Shown here piece after piece: positions 26,621-35,776 of a stretch of DNA of 64,000 bases. Position 1 is the first letter of the stretch. Each line of letters starts with the position of its first letter. Where the stretch lies: the NCBI GenBank assembly GCA_963741505.1, contig CAVUIJ010000008.1, positions 59,804-123,803 on the forward strand, read 5' to 3'. Made by a program: the position numbers and the translations under genes. The notes under the pieces are model-generated. The model ran no database searches. It was not told where the DNA came from and saw nothing but the letters and a program-made list of their open reading frames with translations. The stretch is from JAKFWF01 sp963741505 (lineage in GTDB: Bacteria; Pseudomonadota; Alphaproteobacteria; Rhizobiales; Hyphomicrobiaceae).

Positions 26621-27600
26621 AGACCTACGCCGGCAATGCCCGCACCCACAGCGCCAAGCAGATCGCCCAGATCGCCGCGAGCATAAGAGCGTTCGGCTTC
26701 AACAACCCGGTGTTGATCGACAAGGACGGCGGCATCATCGCCGGCCACGGCCGCGTCGAAGCAGCCAAGAAGCTCGGCCTCGAGACCGTACCGTGCGTCC
26801 GGCTCGAGCATCTGAGCGAGGCGCAGAAGCGCGCCTATATCCTCGCCGACAACAAGCTCGCCGAGAAAGCGGGCTGGGACCCCGAGATCCTGAAAATCGA
26901 GCTGCAGCACCTCTCGAGCCTCGACCTCGATTTCGAGATCACGCTGACCGGCTTCGAGATGGCCGAGATCGACCTGCTGCTCGGCGACGACGCGCCCGAG
27001 GTCGATCCGGCCGACGGCGTGCCGGCCATCGACCCGGGTCTCGCCGTCACTCGCCTCGGCGACATCTGGCAATTGGGCCGCCACCGGCTGATCTGCGGCG
27101 ACTCGACCGTTCCGGCGGCCTATGCCCGCTTGCTCGACGGCGAGCGCGCTCAGATGGTGTTCACCGATCCGCCCTACAACGTCAAGATCGATGGTCACGT
27201 CTGCGGCCTCGGCGGCATCAAGCATCGCGAGTTCGCGATGGCGTCCGGCGAAATGAGCATGAGCGAGTTCTCGGCATTTCTGCAGAAGGTGTTCGAGAAC
27301 CTCGCAAGCCACTCGGTCGACGGTGCGATCCATTTCATCTGCATGGATTGGCGCCACATGGCCGAGGTCCTGGCCGCCGGGGGCAAGGCCTACACCGAGT
27401 TCAAGAACCTCTGCGTCTGGTCGAAGTCGAACGGCGGCATGGGCTCGCTCTACCGCTCGCAACACGAGCTGGTGTTCGTGTTCAAGTACGGCCGTGCGCC
27501 CCATATCAACAACATCGAGCTCGGCGCGCACGGCCGCTATCGCACCAACGTCTGGCCGTACGACGGAGGCAACAAAGGAATTGTTGGAAACGAGAGCTAG
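26560..27600 (+). pseudogene. ParB-domain DNA methyltransferase, C-terminally truncated
   Basis: 346 residues from ATG 26560: a ParB/Srx-like N-terminal domain (about 15-110; NARTHSAKQIAQIAASIRAF, GGIIAGHGR), then a beta-class N4/N6-adenine/cytosine methylase catalytic block with DPPY in MVFTDPPYNV (about residue 205). In this class the SAM-binding FxGxG block follows the DPPY domain, and it is missing: the sequence ends shortly after NVWPYDGGNKG. The enzyme is therefore probably inactive. Prophage-type neighbour of the terminase. Confidence 0.78.
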
Positions 27601-27646
27601 TCGGCAGACGTTCGCTTCGGTCGGCCCGCACAAGGAGTGACGGATC

Positions 27647-27880
27647 ATGATCGAACTGCAATCGACGGTGACATGCCCCGAATGCCGTCATGAAACAACG
27701 GTGACGATGCCGACGGACGCCTGCCAGTACATCTACGACCGCACACAGTGCGGCGCACGCATGAAGCCGAAACAGGGTGATTGCTGCGTCTTCTGCTCCT
27801 ACGGCGCGATACCCTGTCCGCCAATCCAGGAGGACCGCATGGGTCTCACCGGTAAGGCGGCGTGCTGCCAAGGCGATTGA
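27647..27880 (+). CDS. GDCCVxC-family small cysteine-rich protein
   Basis: 77 residues with the family motif GDCCVFCSYGAIPCPPIQ and an N-terminal CPEC plus a further cysteine pair, i.e. ten cysteines in all. Members are annotated as putative heavy-metal-binding proteins and are often found in mobile regions. It starts 46 bp after the truncated methylase, with GGAG upstream. Metal specificity cannot be judged. Confidence 0.75.
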   Translation: MIELQSTVTCPECRHETTVTMPTDACQYIYDRTQCGARMKPKQGDCCVFCSYGAIPCPPIQEDRMGLTGKAACCQGD

Positions 27881-28076
27881 TCACGCGCGAGTCGGCATAG
27901 GACAAGGCGCGAGCCGAGGTGCCTCGGCCGTCCGGATGGTCCGCGACGTGCAGACATCCACCGCTTGTTGCTCACCCACTCTTGAACAGGTTGCGCATAT
28001 CGGCGGGTCAGGCAGCGTGCTCCCTCGCCACTACGGCCAACAGATAGTGCCTTCGAAACATGTGCGCGCCCATTTT

Positions 28077-28946
28077 TCAGGCGGCATCGCGAGCGATCAG
28101 CGCTTCAGCAAACATGAGGTGCATGCGCGCAACATCCGGATGTTTGGACGTAAACAAGGCAAACGCCTCTGCCGCCTGATGGACGCACATACCGCCGCCA
28201 GTGAGCACCCGCGCTCCCTTGCACCGGGCTGACTTGATCAGCTCTGTTTCGATCGGCGAATAGATGATGTCGGCGACCCAGTGCCCCCCCGTGACCGCCT
28301 CGATCGGAACCGGGTTCCCGGCAAAGCCGATCATTCCGACGGGGGTGGCATTGACGATGCCGGCGGCTCCGGCCGCCGATTTCGGAAGATTGTCCGAGAG
28401 ACGGAAGCGTCCAGCGCCGAACAGGAGCATTAAGTCGGCGACCATGGCTGAAGCTTTGGCCACGTCGGTATCGTGGACAATGACCGTCGCGGCCTCGAGA
28501 TCCATCAAAGCACAGGCAACAGCGCGCCCTGCACCGCCCGCACCGACCAGGACGACCGTCTTACCGGCAACGGAGTCGCGCCCCAATCCATCCTCGAAGC
28601 TGCGACGGAAGCCGACGCGGTCGGTGTTGTAGCCGACGGTGCGCCCGTGCTCTGAGATGGTTACCGTGTTCACGGCGCCGATCTGCCGAGCATCCGCCGA
28701 TATCTCATCGAGCAGCGGCATGACCGCTTCCTTGCAAGGAAACGTGATATTGACGCCTGAAAAGCCGGCATTCGTCACTGCGGCCATAAGATCGGCAAGC
28801 GTGCGGCCTGGCAACCGCTGCAGGTCGAGCAGATGGTAATGCCCGCGAAGGCCTGCCGCCGCGAACGCATCTTCGTGCAACGCCGGCGACAGCGACTTCA
28901 CGATGTTGGCGCCGATCAGGCCGACCAGCGTCGCCGCCCCGTTCAT
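28077..28946 (-). CDS. aroE: shikimate/quinate dehydrogenase family protein
   Basis: 289 residues from ATG 28946, overlapping the livF stop. Family motifs: SLSPALHEDAF (substrate loop), VNITFPCKEAV with the catalytic lysine, GAVNTV, Rossmann VLVGAGGAGRAVA, NATPVGM and GGGMCVHQAAEAF. It catalyses NAD(P)-linked 3-dehydroshikimate/shikimate (or quinate) interconversion. Location at the end of an ABC uptake operon rather than with aromatic biosynthesis genes suggests a catabolic paralogue acting on an imported hydroaromatic acid. The long ORF reaching 29507 is a frameshift artefact joining it to livF. Confidence 0.85.
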   Translation of the reverse strand: MNGAATLVGLIGANIVKSLSPALHEDAFAAAGLRGHYHLLDLQRLPGRTLADLMAAVTNAGFSGVNITFPCKEAVMPLLDEISADARQIGAVNTVTISEHGRTVGYNTDRVGFRRSFEDGLGRDSVAGKTVVLVGAGGAGRAVACALMDLEAATVIVHDTDVAKASAMVADLMLLFGAGRFRLSDNLPKSAAGAAGIVNATPVGMIGFAGNPVPIEAVTGGHWVADIIYSPIETELIKSARCKGARVLTGGGMCVHQAAEAFALFTSKHPDVARMHLMFAEALIARDAA

Positions 28947-29694
28947 CGCGCGGCCCCCGCTGCCGGCGCCAGTCCGCCGCCGAGAAACAGCTGCGCGATG
29001 CGCGGGTCGGCAAGGATCGTCGATGCCTTGTCCTCGATCCGGGTCTGGCCTTGTTCGAGCACCAGGCCGTAGTCCGACATCTGGAGCGCCTGCTTGGCGT
29101 TCTGCTCGATCAACAGGATGGTGACGCCGCTGTCGCGAAGCGCCTTCAGGATACCGAATACCTCCTGCACCATCAGCGGCGAGAGGCCGATCGAAGGTTC
29201 GTCGATCAGCATCAGCTTGGGGTCGAGCAGCAGGCCGCGCGCGACTTCGAGCAGCTTTTGCTGGCCGCCGGACATGGTGCCTGCCTGCGTGTCCGCCTTC
29301 TCGCGCCAGGATCGGGAAGCGCGACATCATCGCGTCGATCTTGCCGGCGAGACTCGACTGGTCGGTGAGCGCGACGCCGCCGAGTTCGAGATTGTGCCGC
29401 ACCGTCAGTTCAGGAAAGATATTGCGGCCCTGCGGCACGAAAACTGACGCCGGCATCGAGCATCTGTCGCGGCGTGAAGTTCGTGGTATCGCGACCGTCG
29501 AGCTCAATTCGCCCGGTGCGGATCGAAAGCAGTCCGAAGATCGCCTTGAACATGGTCGACTTGCCGGCGCCGTTCGGGCCGATCACGGTGGTGATCGCCG
29601 CGCGCCTGATCGAGGCGGTGGTGCCGTTCAAGATCGTCATCTTGCCGTAGCCGGCGACGACGTCCTTCAGGGTGAGCAGGTACTCGCTGGCCAT
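28943..29694 (-). pseudogene. livF: branched-chain-type ABC transporter ATPase LivF, frameshifted twice
   Basis: From ATG 29694: LKDVVAGYGKMTILNGTTAS, Walker A GPNGAGKSTM, then a +1 shift near 29437 (an extra T in a T run) before VPQGRNIFPELTVRHNL. A second shift near 29280 (repeated AGGC) precedes the signature MSGGQQKLLEVARGL and Walker B LMLIDEP. When repaired it is an ordinary LivF of about 248 residues. It energises uptake together with LivG. Confidence 0.85.
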
Positions 29695-29705
29695 TGGAGT
29701 GGTCC

Positions 29706-30467
29706 TCAATGTCCGAGATAGGCTTCGATCACTTTCGGGTCGCGGCGCACGGTGTCCGGCGGTCCCTCGGCGATAATGCGCACCCTCGGCGAGCACGATG
29801 ATGCGCGTGCACAACGACATCACGAATTCCATGTTGTGCTCGATGACGACGAAGGTGGCGCCGGTCTCGGCGTTGATCGCCTGCAGCCGCTCCTTCAGGT
29901 TGGCCAGCATCGACAGGTTAACGCCGCCGGCTGGTTCGTCGAGCAGCACCAGGCGAGGCCCCGCCATGAAGGCCATGGCGCAATCGAGCAGCTTCTGCTG
30001 GCCGTAGGACAGGCCGCCGGCTTTCTCGTGCGCGAGGTGGCCGAGGCGGAAGAAGTCGATCATGCGCTCGGCTTCCGCCGTCAGGCCGGCGTCGCCGGCG
30101 CCGAACAGCCGCGACAGCCGCGAGCCCTTGTGCTCCTGCCCGGCGAGGATGAGGTTCTCGGTCACGGTCAGCTGCGGAAACACCTGCAGCAGCTGGAAAG
30201 TGCGGCCGACGCCGAGCCGGTTGAGCTGCGACGGGCGCAGGCCGGTGACGTCTCGTCCCGTCGACCAGCACCTGCCCGTTTGTCGGCTCCAACTGGCCGA
30301 GGATGCAGTTGAACAGAGTCGATCTTGCCCGAGCCGTTCGGACCGATCAGTCCCAGGATCTCGCCTTTGCGCACCTCGAACGACACGTCGCGCACGGCCT
30401 GCACGCCGCCGAACGACTTCGAGATGCCTTGAACTTGCAGGACCGTTGATGCGTCCTTGGGGGTCAT
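29706..30467 (-). pseudogene. livG: branched-chain-type ABC transporter ATPase LivG, frameshifted
   Basis: From ATG 30467: LQVQGISKSFGGVQAVRDVS and Walker A GPNGSGK, where one extra A breaks the frame (GSGK then IDS instead of STL). A second extra base follows VLVDG, a third lies after RIIVLAEG. Between them are the signature LSYGQQKLLDCAMAF and Walker B LVLLDEP. Repaired, it ends IEAYLGH at 29706. All three shifts are single insertions. Its start overlaps the livM stop. Confidence 0.85.
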
Positions 30468-31477
30468 GACTTCACCTCGCCCAGTACGGGTCCCTTGTCG
30501 TCGGCGTGCGGCCGGCGCTTGCGCGCGAAGATGCGTTCGAACAGGCCGACGATGCCGGTCGGGCACAGCGCCACCATGATCATCACGATCACCGCGAAGA
30601 TGATCGGCGCCAGCCCTTCAGCGAACCGCAGCCACTCAGGCAGCAACACCGCGATTGCCGCCCCGATGAAGGGCCCGATCAGCGTGCCCATGCCGCCGAG
30701 CATCACCATCAGCAGATAGAGCAGCGAGGGAGCGAGCGAGAACGGTGCCGGATCAATGAATTCGACCAGCGGTGCATAAAGCGAACCCGCGAAGCCGCCG
30801 TAGGCCGAGCCGATGGCGAACGCCAGCAGCTTGTAGCCGCGCACGTCGATGCCCAGGCTCTCGGCGCGGATTGCATTCTCGCGCAGTGCGGTGAAGGCGC
30901 GGCCCCATGGGCTGCGGATGATCCACCACATGACGCCGGCCATCATCAAGGCGATCGCCAGCACGAACCAGTAGAAGTTGATTGCCGACTTGAGCTTGAA
31001 GCCGAGCAATTCAGGGCGCGGCACATCCTGGAGGCCGGAGACGCCGCCGGTCAGCCATTCCTCGTTGCGCAGGACAAGCCAGACGAACACCGAGAAGGCG
31101 AGCGTCACGAATGCCAGATAGTGCTTCTGGACGCGCAGCGCAGGAAAGCCCAGCACGATGCCGATCAGGAAAGACGCCAGGCCCGATGCGGCGAATGCCA
31201 GCCCGAACGGGATGCCGGCCTTGGTCATGATCGCCGTCGTATAGGCGCCGATACCGAGGAAGGCTGCCTGCGCCAGGCTCTCCTGGCCGGCATAACCCAT
31301 GATCAGGTTGACGCCCATGGCCGCGATCGAGGTCACAAGCCATAGCGAAAGAATATACATGCCGTAGCGCTTGAGGCCGGGCCAGGGCAGCCCGAGGCCG
31401 CTCAGGTCTATCGGCACGACAATCAGAATTACGAGCGTGATCAGCAGCAGCGGTAGCTTGAGGGAGGACATGGTCAT
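30464..31477 (-). CDS. livM: branched-chain-type ABC transporter permease LivM
   Basis: 337 residues with about ten membrane helices and the permease EAA-like region LRENAIRAESLGIDVRGYKL. Motifs GVNLIMGYAGQESLAQAAFL and LVMLGGMGTLIGPFIGAA are characteristic of the LivM family. It overlaps livG (ATGA) and livH, so the operon is translationally coupled. Confidence 0.92.
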   Translation of the reverse strand: MTMSSLKLPLLLITLVILIVVPIDLSGLGLPWPGLKRYGMYILSLWLVTSIAAMGVNLIMGYAGQESLAQAAFLGIGAYTTAIMTKAGIPFGLAFAASGLASFLIGIVLGFPALRVQKHYLAFVTLAFSVFVWLVLRNEEWLTGGVSGLQDVPRPELLGFKLKSAINFYWFVLAIALMMAGVMWWIIRSPWGRAFTALRENAIRAESLGIDVRGYKLLAFAIGSAYGGFAGSLYAPLVEFIDPAPFSLAPSLLYLLMVMLGGMGTLIGPFIGAAIAVLLPEWLRFAEGLAPIIFAVIVMIMVALCPTGIVGLFERIFARKRRPHADDKGPVLGEVKS

Positions 31478-32352
31478 ATCGCGCGCTCCTCACGACGGCC
31501 AAGCAGACCTTGCGGTCGGAACAGGATGATGAGCACCAGCAGCGCCAGCGGCACGGCTTGCCGATATGCGGTCGAAACGTAGGCGGCGGCGAGATTGTCG
31601 ATCACGCCGACGATGAGGCCGCCGACGATCGCGCCGCGTACCTGATTGAACCCGCCGACGATCGCCGCAACGAAGGCGACGAGGCCCAGCGTCTCGCCGT
31701 TGGAAAACTTGGCGAGATAGATCGGCGAGATCAGCAGCGAGGCCATGGCGGCGAGGCCGGCGTTGATCAGGAACGTGTACATCACCATGCGCTCGACATT
31801 GACGCCGAGGATGCGGGCGACGGTCGGGTTCTGCGCCGTCGCCTGCATCTGCCGGCCGGTGCGGGTGCCGGCCAGGAACCAGCTCAGCGCCATGATGGTC
31901 GAGAACGCGACGACGAGCACGCCGACCTGAGCCAGTGAAATCTTGATGCCAAAGACCGGCAGGATGATGTCGGGCAGAATGGTCGGGAACGACTGCGCCT
32001 CGGCGCTGTAGACGTCCTTGACACCGTCCTTGAGGAAGATCGCGAGTGCGATCGTCGAGATCACCATCGGCAGCACGCCCTGCCGGATCAGCGGATCGAC
32101 GATCACGGTCTTGAACATTACGCCGAGGATCAGCATCGCCATGGCGATGGCGAGCAGGGCCGCGATCGAGAACGGCAGCCCGCACCATTTCATCGCCGCG
32201 AGCGCGAAGAATGCCGGCAGCATGACGAACTCGCCCTGGGCGAAGTTGATCGTCTGCGAGGTCTGCCACAGCAGCGTGAAGCCGATGGCGGCCAGCGAAT
32301 AGATCGCGCCGGTCGCGAGGCCGGCGATCACGAGTTGCAGAAAATCGGACAT
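31474..32352 (-). CDS. livH: branched-chain-type ABC transporter permease LivH
   Basis: 292 residues, eight or so membrane helices. The start GLATGAIYSLAAIGFTLLW and NFAQGEFVML are the LivH signature, as is QNPTVARILGVNVERMV in the coupling loop. It forms the channel with LivM. The stop overlaps the livM start; 99 bp separate it from livK. The 32353-32451 gap holds no gene. Confidence 0.92.
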   Translation of the reverse strand: MSDFLQLVIAGLATGAIYSLAAIGFTLLWQTSQTINFAQGEFVMLPAFFALAAMKWCGLPFSIAALLAIAMAMLILGVMFKTVIVDPLIRQGVLPMVISTIALAIFLKDGVKDVYSAEAQSFPTILPDIILPVFGIKISLAQVGVLVVAFSTIMALSWFLAGTRTGRQMQATAQNPTVARILGVNVERMVMYTFLINAGLAAMASLLISPIYLAKFSNGETLGLVAFVAAIVGGFNQVRGAIVGGLIVGVIDNLAAAYVSTAYRQAVPLALLVLIILFRPQGLLGRREERAI

Positions 32353-32451
32353 GGTACGGCCTTTGCTGGATCGACAGCAGGATCACGTTGGATCGCGGCG
32401 GCCTGGTGTGGGACCGCGACCCAACCTGCTATTTTCAATTAGCTTGTCGGC

Positions 32452-33531
32452 TCAAGGCTTGAGCTTGGGCAGCGTCTGCGTGATCATCTGCTGGCCATTC
32501 TTGATTTCGGCCAGGAACGAAATCCGATCGATCTCGCCGGTATCGTCCCAGGTGGCTTCGATCAGGATGCCGGGCTCCTTGTCGGGCGAAATTGTGAGCC
32601 CGTGCAAAGCGGCCGCAATGGCCTTGCCGTCGAGTTTGCCGGCCTTCTCGGCGGCTGCCTTCAACATGTATGGCGCGATATATCCCTTGATGCCGTTGTG
32701 GTCGGGCTTGTAGCCGAACTTCGCCTCGAACTTCTTGCCGAATTCCTTGACCGCGGCAATGTCGGCATCGACGGTGAGGCCGACGTGGCCCTTGGCGCCG
32801 TTGGCAGCATCCTTGGCGAGATCGATCACCTTCTGGCCGAGCAGCGTCGTCTCGCCGATCAGCGGCTTGTCGATGCCTTGCTTCTTGGCCTCAATCAGAA
32901 AGCGCGCGCTCTCTTCCTCGTTGGTGTAGATGAATACGGCGTCGGGGTTCGAACCCTTGACCTTCACCACGTCGGCTGCGAAATCGGCCTGGCCCGCTTC
33001 GGTCGAGATGTCGGCCACGACCTTGATGTTGCGGCTCTCAAGCTCCTTCATGATGGCATTGCGGCCACCTTTGCCGAAGTCGTTATTCACATAAACCACG
33101 GCGATGGTCTTAGCTTTGACGCCGTCGCGGATGTAGTTGGCGATCTTGGGCATCGACACGTTCTGGCCGAACGAGGTGCGGAAGATATACTTCGAGCCTT
33201 GTGCGGTCAGCGGAGCCGCCTCGCCGCCGATGATCTGCGGGATCTCTGCTTCAGCGGTCATCTTCAGCGTGGCGCTGACTGAGCCCGAGTAGATCGGGCC
33301 GAAGATCGCGACCGGCTTGTCGTCGATGGCGCGCTGCACGCCGGCGCGGGCCTTGCCGGGATCCGACGCCGTGTCGACCGCCTCGAGCTGGATCTTCTTG
33401 CCGAGGATGCCGCCCTTGGCGTTGATCTCGTCGGCTGCCATCTGCGAGCCGTTCTGCCAGTTCTTGCCGACGGTGGCGCCAGCGCCCGAAAGCTCGATGA
33501 TGTTCGGGATCTTGATCGTGTCCTGGGCCAT
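32452..33531 (-). CDS. livK: branched-chain-type ABC substrate-binding protein, signal peptide missing
   Basis: 359 residues of periplasmic binding protein (Peripla_BP_6): IIELSGAGATVGKNWQNGSQ, INAKGGILGKKIQLE, VYVNNDFGKGG and PDAVFIYTNEEESARF. The ORF begins MAQDTIKIPNI, which in homologues is exactly the signal-peptidase junction (..AMA-Q-DTIKI). The whole leader is therefore absent and the preceding DNA is the interior of the LysR gene. Without a leader it would stay cytoplasmic. Either a deletion or an assembly misjoin is responsible. Confidence 0.88.
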   Translation of the reverse strand: MAQDTIKIPNIIELSGAGATVGKNWQNGSQMAADEINAKGGILGKKIQLEAVDTASDPGKARAGVQRAIDDKPVAIFGPIYSGSVSATLKMTAEAEIPQIIGGEAAPLTAQGSKYIFRTSFGQNVSMPKIANYIRDGVKAKTIAVVYVNNDFGKGGRNAIMKELESRNIKVVADISTEAGQADFAADVVKVKGSNPDAVFIYTNEEESARFLIEAKKQGIDKPLIGETTLLGQKVIDLAKDAANGAKGHVGLTVDADIAAVKEFGKKFEAKFGYKPDHNGIKGYIAPYMLKAAAEKAGKLDGKAIAAALHGLTISPDKEPGILIEATWDDTGEIDRISFLAEIKNGQQMITQTLPKLKP

Positions 33532-34432
33532 CGCTCGATAACGTGGCGTCTTTGCGGTAGGCGACGAATGTCTCGAATGTGGTCGGCTCCTCGATCTCGA
33601 GCGCCCGGATCTTCGGCCAGTTGTCGCCTGCGAGCGTGAACTCGTCGATCACCCCTATCCCAAGTCCATGAGTTACCAGCGCACATGCGGTCGCGCCGAA
33701 CCGTGCGCGGATCTTGAGCTCGAAACTGAGCTCGCCACGGGTGAATATTCCGACCAATATTCGCCCATAGGGATCGTTGGGATCAATGCCGATCAGCGGA
33801 TGCTGGGCGATCTCCCGCGCGCTCACCTGCCGGCGCTTTGCGAGCACATGACCCTCTGGCACGATGCATCTCAGGCGGCCCGTTGCCAGCGGCTCGAACG
33901 TCAGTAGCGGGTGATCGAGCTTATAGCTCATGGCCACTGCTTCGCCCTTGCCCAGCAGCAGGTAGTCGACCGCCTCCTCGAGCTTCAATATGTCGACATC
34001 GATCAGCAAGTTCGGTAGCCGCCGCTGCACATCGGCGATTGCGCGCGGCACCATGGCGACCGAGATACTGGGTACCGAACCGATCTTCAATTCGGTTCCA
34101 CTGCCGCGCTTCAGACGCGTGATTACAAATCCCAGATCCTCGACTTTTTCATAGACGCCATTGATCTGAGCAAAAATGTCGCTGGCTTCACGCGTCGGCA
34201 TGTAGCGACCGCCCTTGCGGCTGAACAGCTTCATACCGAGCGAGCTCTCCGCGTGCTTCATGACACGGCTGACGCCCGGCGAGGAGACGTTTAGCAACCG
34301 GGCGGCCCCACCCACCGTGCCGGTAACCATTATGGCGCGGATGACCTCGATTTGTCGGAGAGTGAGCACGAGCGTCCGAATATCGTTGGCGGAGGGGAAG
34401 CGAAGTGTAGCAGGACCGGACCGAGGGCGCAT
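33251..34432 (-). pseudogene. LysR-family regulator, 3' end replaced by out-of-frame livK sequence
   Basis: Helix-turn-helix domain (TLRQIEVIRAIMVTGTVGGA, LLNVSSPGVSRVMKHAE) and LysR substrate domain through TFETFVAYRKDATLSS, about residue 297. Beyond base 33540 the ORF runs out of frame through livK to 33251, so the natural last 20-30 residues are lost. Start 34432 (ATG) or GTG 34369. LysR genes commonly regulate adjacent transport operons; here it reads in the same direction as livK with no intergenic promoter left between them. Confidence 0.82.
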
Positions 34433-34801
34433 TCAAATCATCAAACCGGCTAGCACTGAACATTCTCGTCGCGCTGAAGTCGACGCAAACTACTTGGCCC
34501 AAGCAAGTAGTCGATGTTCGACGACCGTTGGAGGAACAGGGGACTTCATTGCAGGCGGTTCCGTTGATTAAGGTGTGGATCGGAGCCAAGTGCTAACCCC
34601 TCCGAGCCAAGCGAATTCAGTGACTTGTCCCGCCGATCGGAGTCCAAACTGGTAGCCGCTTCGCACTCTGCTCGATTTCGATCTCGGCGGCTTAGCAGAA
34701 AGGCAATGCGTCGGGTTCGTGGATCCCGACGCGGATGGATGGCGCCGCCAGGATGGGGACGCAGGTCTGCGATATCACTTCAGCGCGTGTGGTGAGAGAA
34801 A
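34433..34801. other. intergenic region, nothing recognised
   Basis: No supported ORF, RNA or repeat was found between the LysR start and the FolM-like gene end. The ORFs present here are short and lack homology I can recognise. A GGGTTCG-containing hairpin near 34.71 kb does not fit a tRNA. Confidence 0.5.
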
Positions 34802-35620
34802 TCAGGTGCCCCCGTTATCCGGTGACTTGCCAACTACTGGGGCCGCCCTCTGCGCACCGTCGGCCGGATGTCGCTCGAATTCCCAGGTCAAATGCTGGCC
34901 GCCATCGAGGGCGATCATCTGACCTGTCATCGCGGGTGCATCGAGAATAAAGCGGACCGCGGATGCGATCTCGCGCGGGCTGGTTCCTCGGCGTAACAGT
35001 GTCGAGGTCCGCTCAATTTCGAACTCAGCGTCGGTCTGGTGGACGTTCTTGAGGACCGGCCCCGGGCCGATGGCATTCACTCGAATGCGCGGTGCGAGCG
35101 CCTGAGCTAGCATTTGCGTTGCCAACCACAAGGCGGATTTGGACAACGTGTAGGAGAAATAGGTCGGCGTGGGCTTCCAGGCGCGTTGATCAACAATATT
35201 AATGATATTGCCAGTCCCCTGACGCGGCAAGGCGCGCGCGAACGCTTGGGCGAGAAGCACCGGGGCCCTCAAATTGAGGTCAAGGTGCCGGTTCCAACTG
35301 TCTGCCGTGAGGCAGTTCAGACTGTCGAAATTGAATTCGGCCGCGTTGTTGACGAGACAGGTCGGCGCTCCGAGGGTCGCACAGCAACGCTCAATCAGGC
35401 AATTGATCGCGCTCGCATCGCGAAGATCGGCGTTCAATGCCATTGACGCCCCCCCGAATGCGCGCACCTCTTGAGCCAGGGCCTCGGCGTCGGCCTTTGA
35501 GCTGCAGAAGTGGATCGCAACCGCATAGCCGGCCCGGCCAAGCTCGAGCGCGATTGCAGCTCCGATCCGGCGCGCGGCGCCGGTCACGAGGGCAACTGGT
35601 CGAGTAGGGTTATCGGGCAT
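34802..35620 (-). CDS. short-chain dehydrogenase/reductase, FolM-like (pteridine reductase type)
   Basis: 272 residues from ATG 35620: Rossmann motif TGAARRIGAAIA (the arginine-containing form of pteridine/monapterin reductases), NNAAEF, and the catalytic YxxxK in YFSYTLSKSALW. The pairing NIVDQRAWKPTPTYFSYTLS is typical of FolM-like enzymes in Rhizobiales. The predicted reaction is NADPH reduction of a dihydropterin. It lies 5 kb from a QueD/FolE pair, so a pterin theme is possible, though not in one operon. Confidence 0.78.
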   Translation of the reverse strand: MPDNPTRPVALVTGAARRIGAAIALELGRAGYAVAIHFCSSKADAEALAQEVRAFGGASMALNADLRDASAINCLIERCCATLGAPTCLVNNAAEFNFDSLNCLTADSWNRHLDLNLRAPVLLAQAFARALPRQGTGNIINIVDQRAWKPTPTYFSYTLSKSALWLATQMLAQALAPRIRVNAIGPGPVLKNVHQTDAEFEIERTSTLLRRGTSPREIASAVRFILDAPAMTGQMIALDGGQHLTWEFERHPADGAQRAAPVVGKSPDNGGT

Positions 35621-35776
35621 GGGTGGATCTCGCATTGAGGCCAACGAACAGACGAACTACGGGTCGAATTACATGCGCTTGCGATAGGCGAGTCTGCGGG
35701 AAGGGCACGAGCGGTGGCGTTTCCGTATTGAAGTGCTCAAGAGCCGGGGGGCGATCTGCAAAAAATTTGACGAGAG

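Noticed and set aside
26416..27648. 410-codon minus-strand ORF
   Set aside because: Antisense shadow of the ParB-methylase gene.
28077..29507. 476-residue apparent transporter-shikimate dehydrogenase fusion
   Set aside because: The N-terminal part is a mixture of livF sequence in and out of frame; the dehydrogenase has its own start at 28946.
34695..34740. Hairpin with GGGTTCG loop
   Set aside because: Resembles a T-arm only superficially; the rest of a tRNA cloverleaf is absent.
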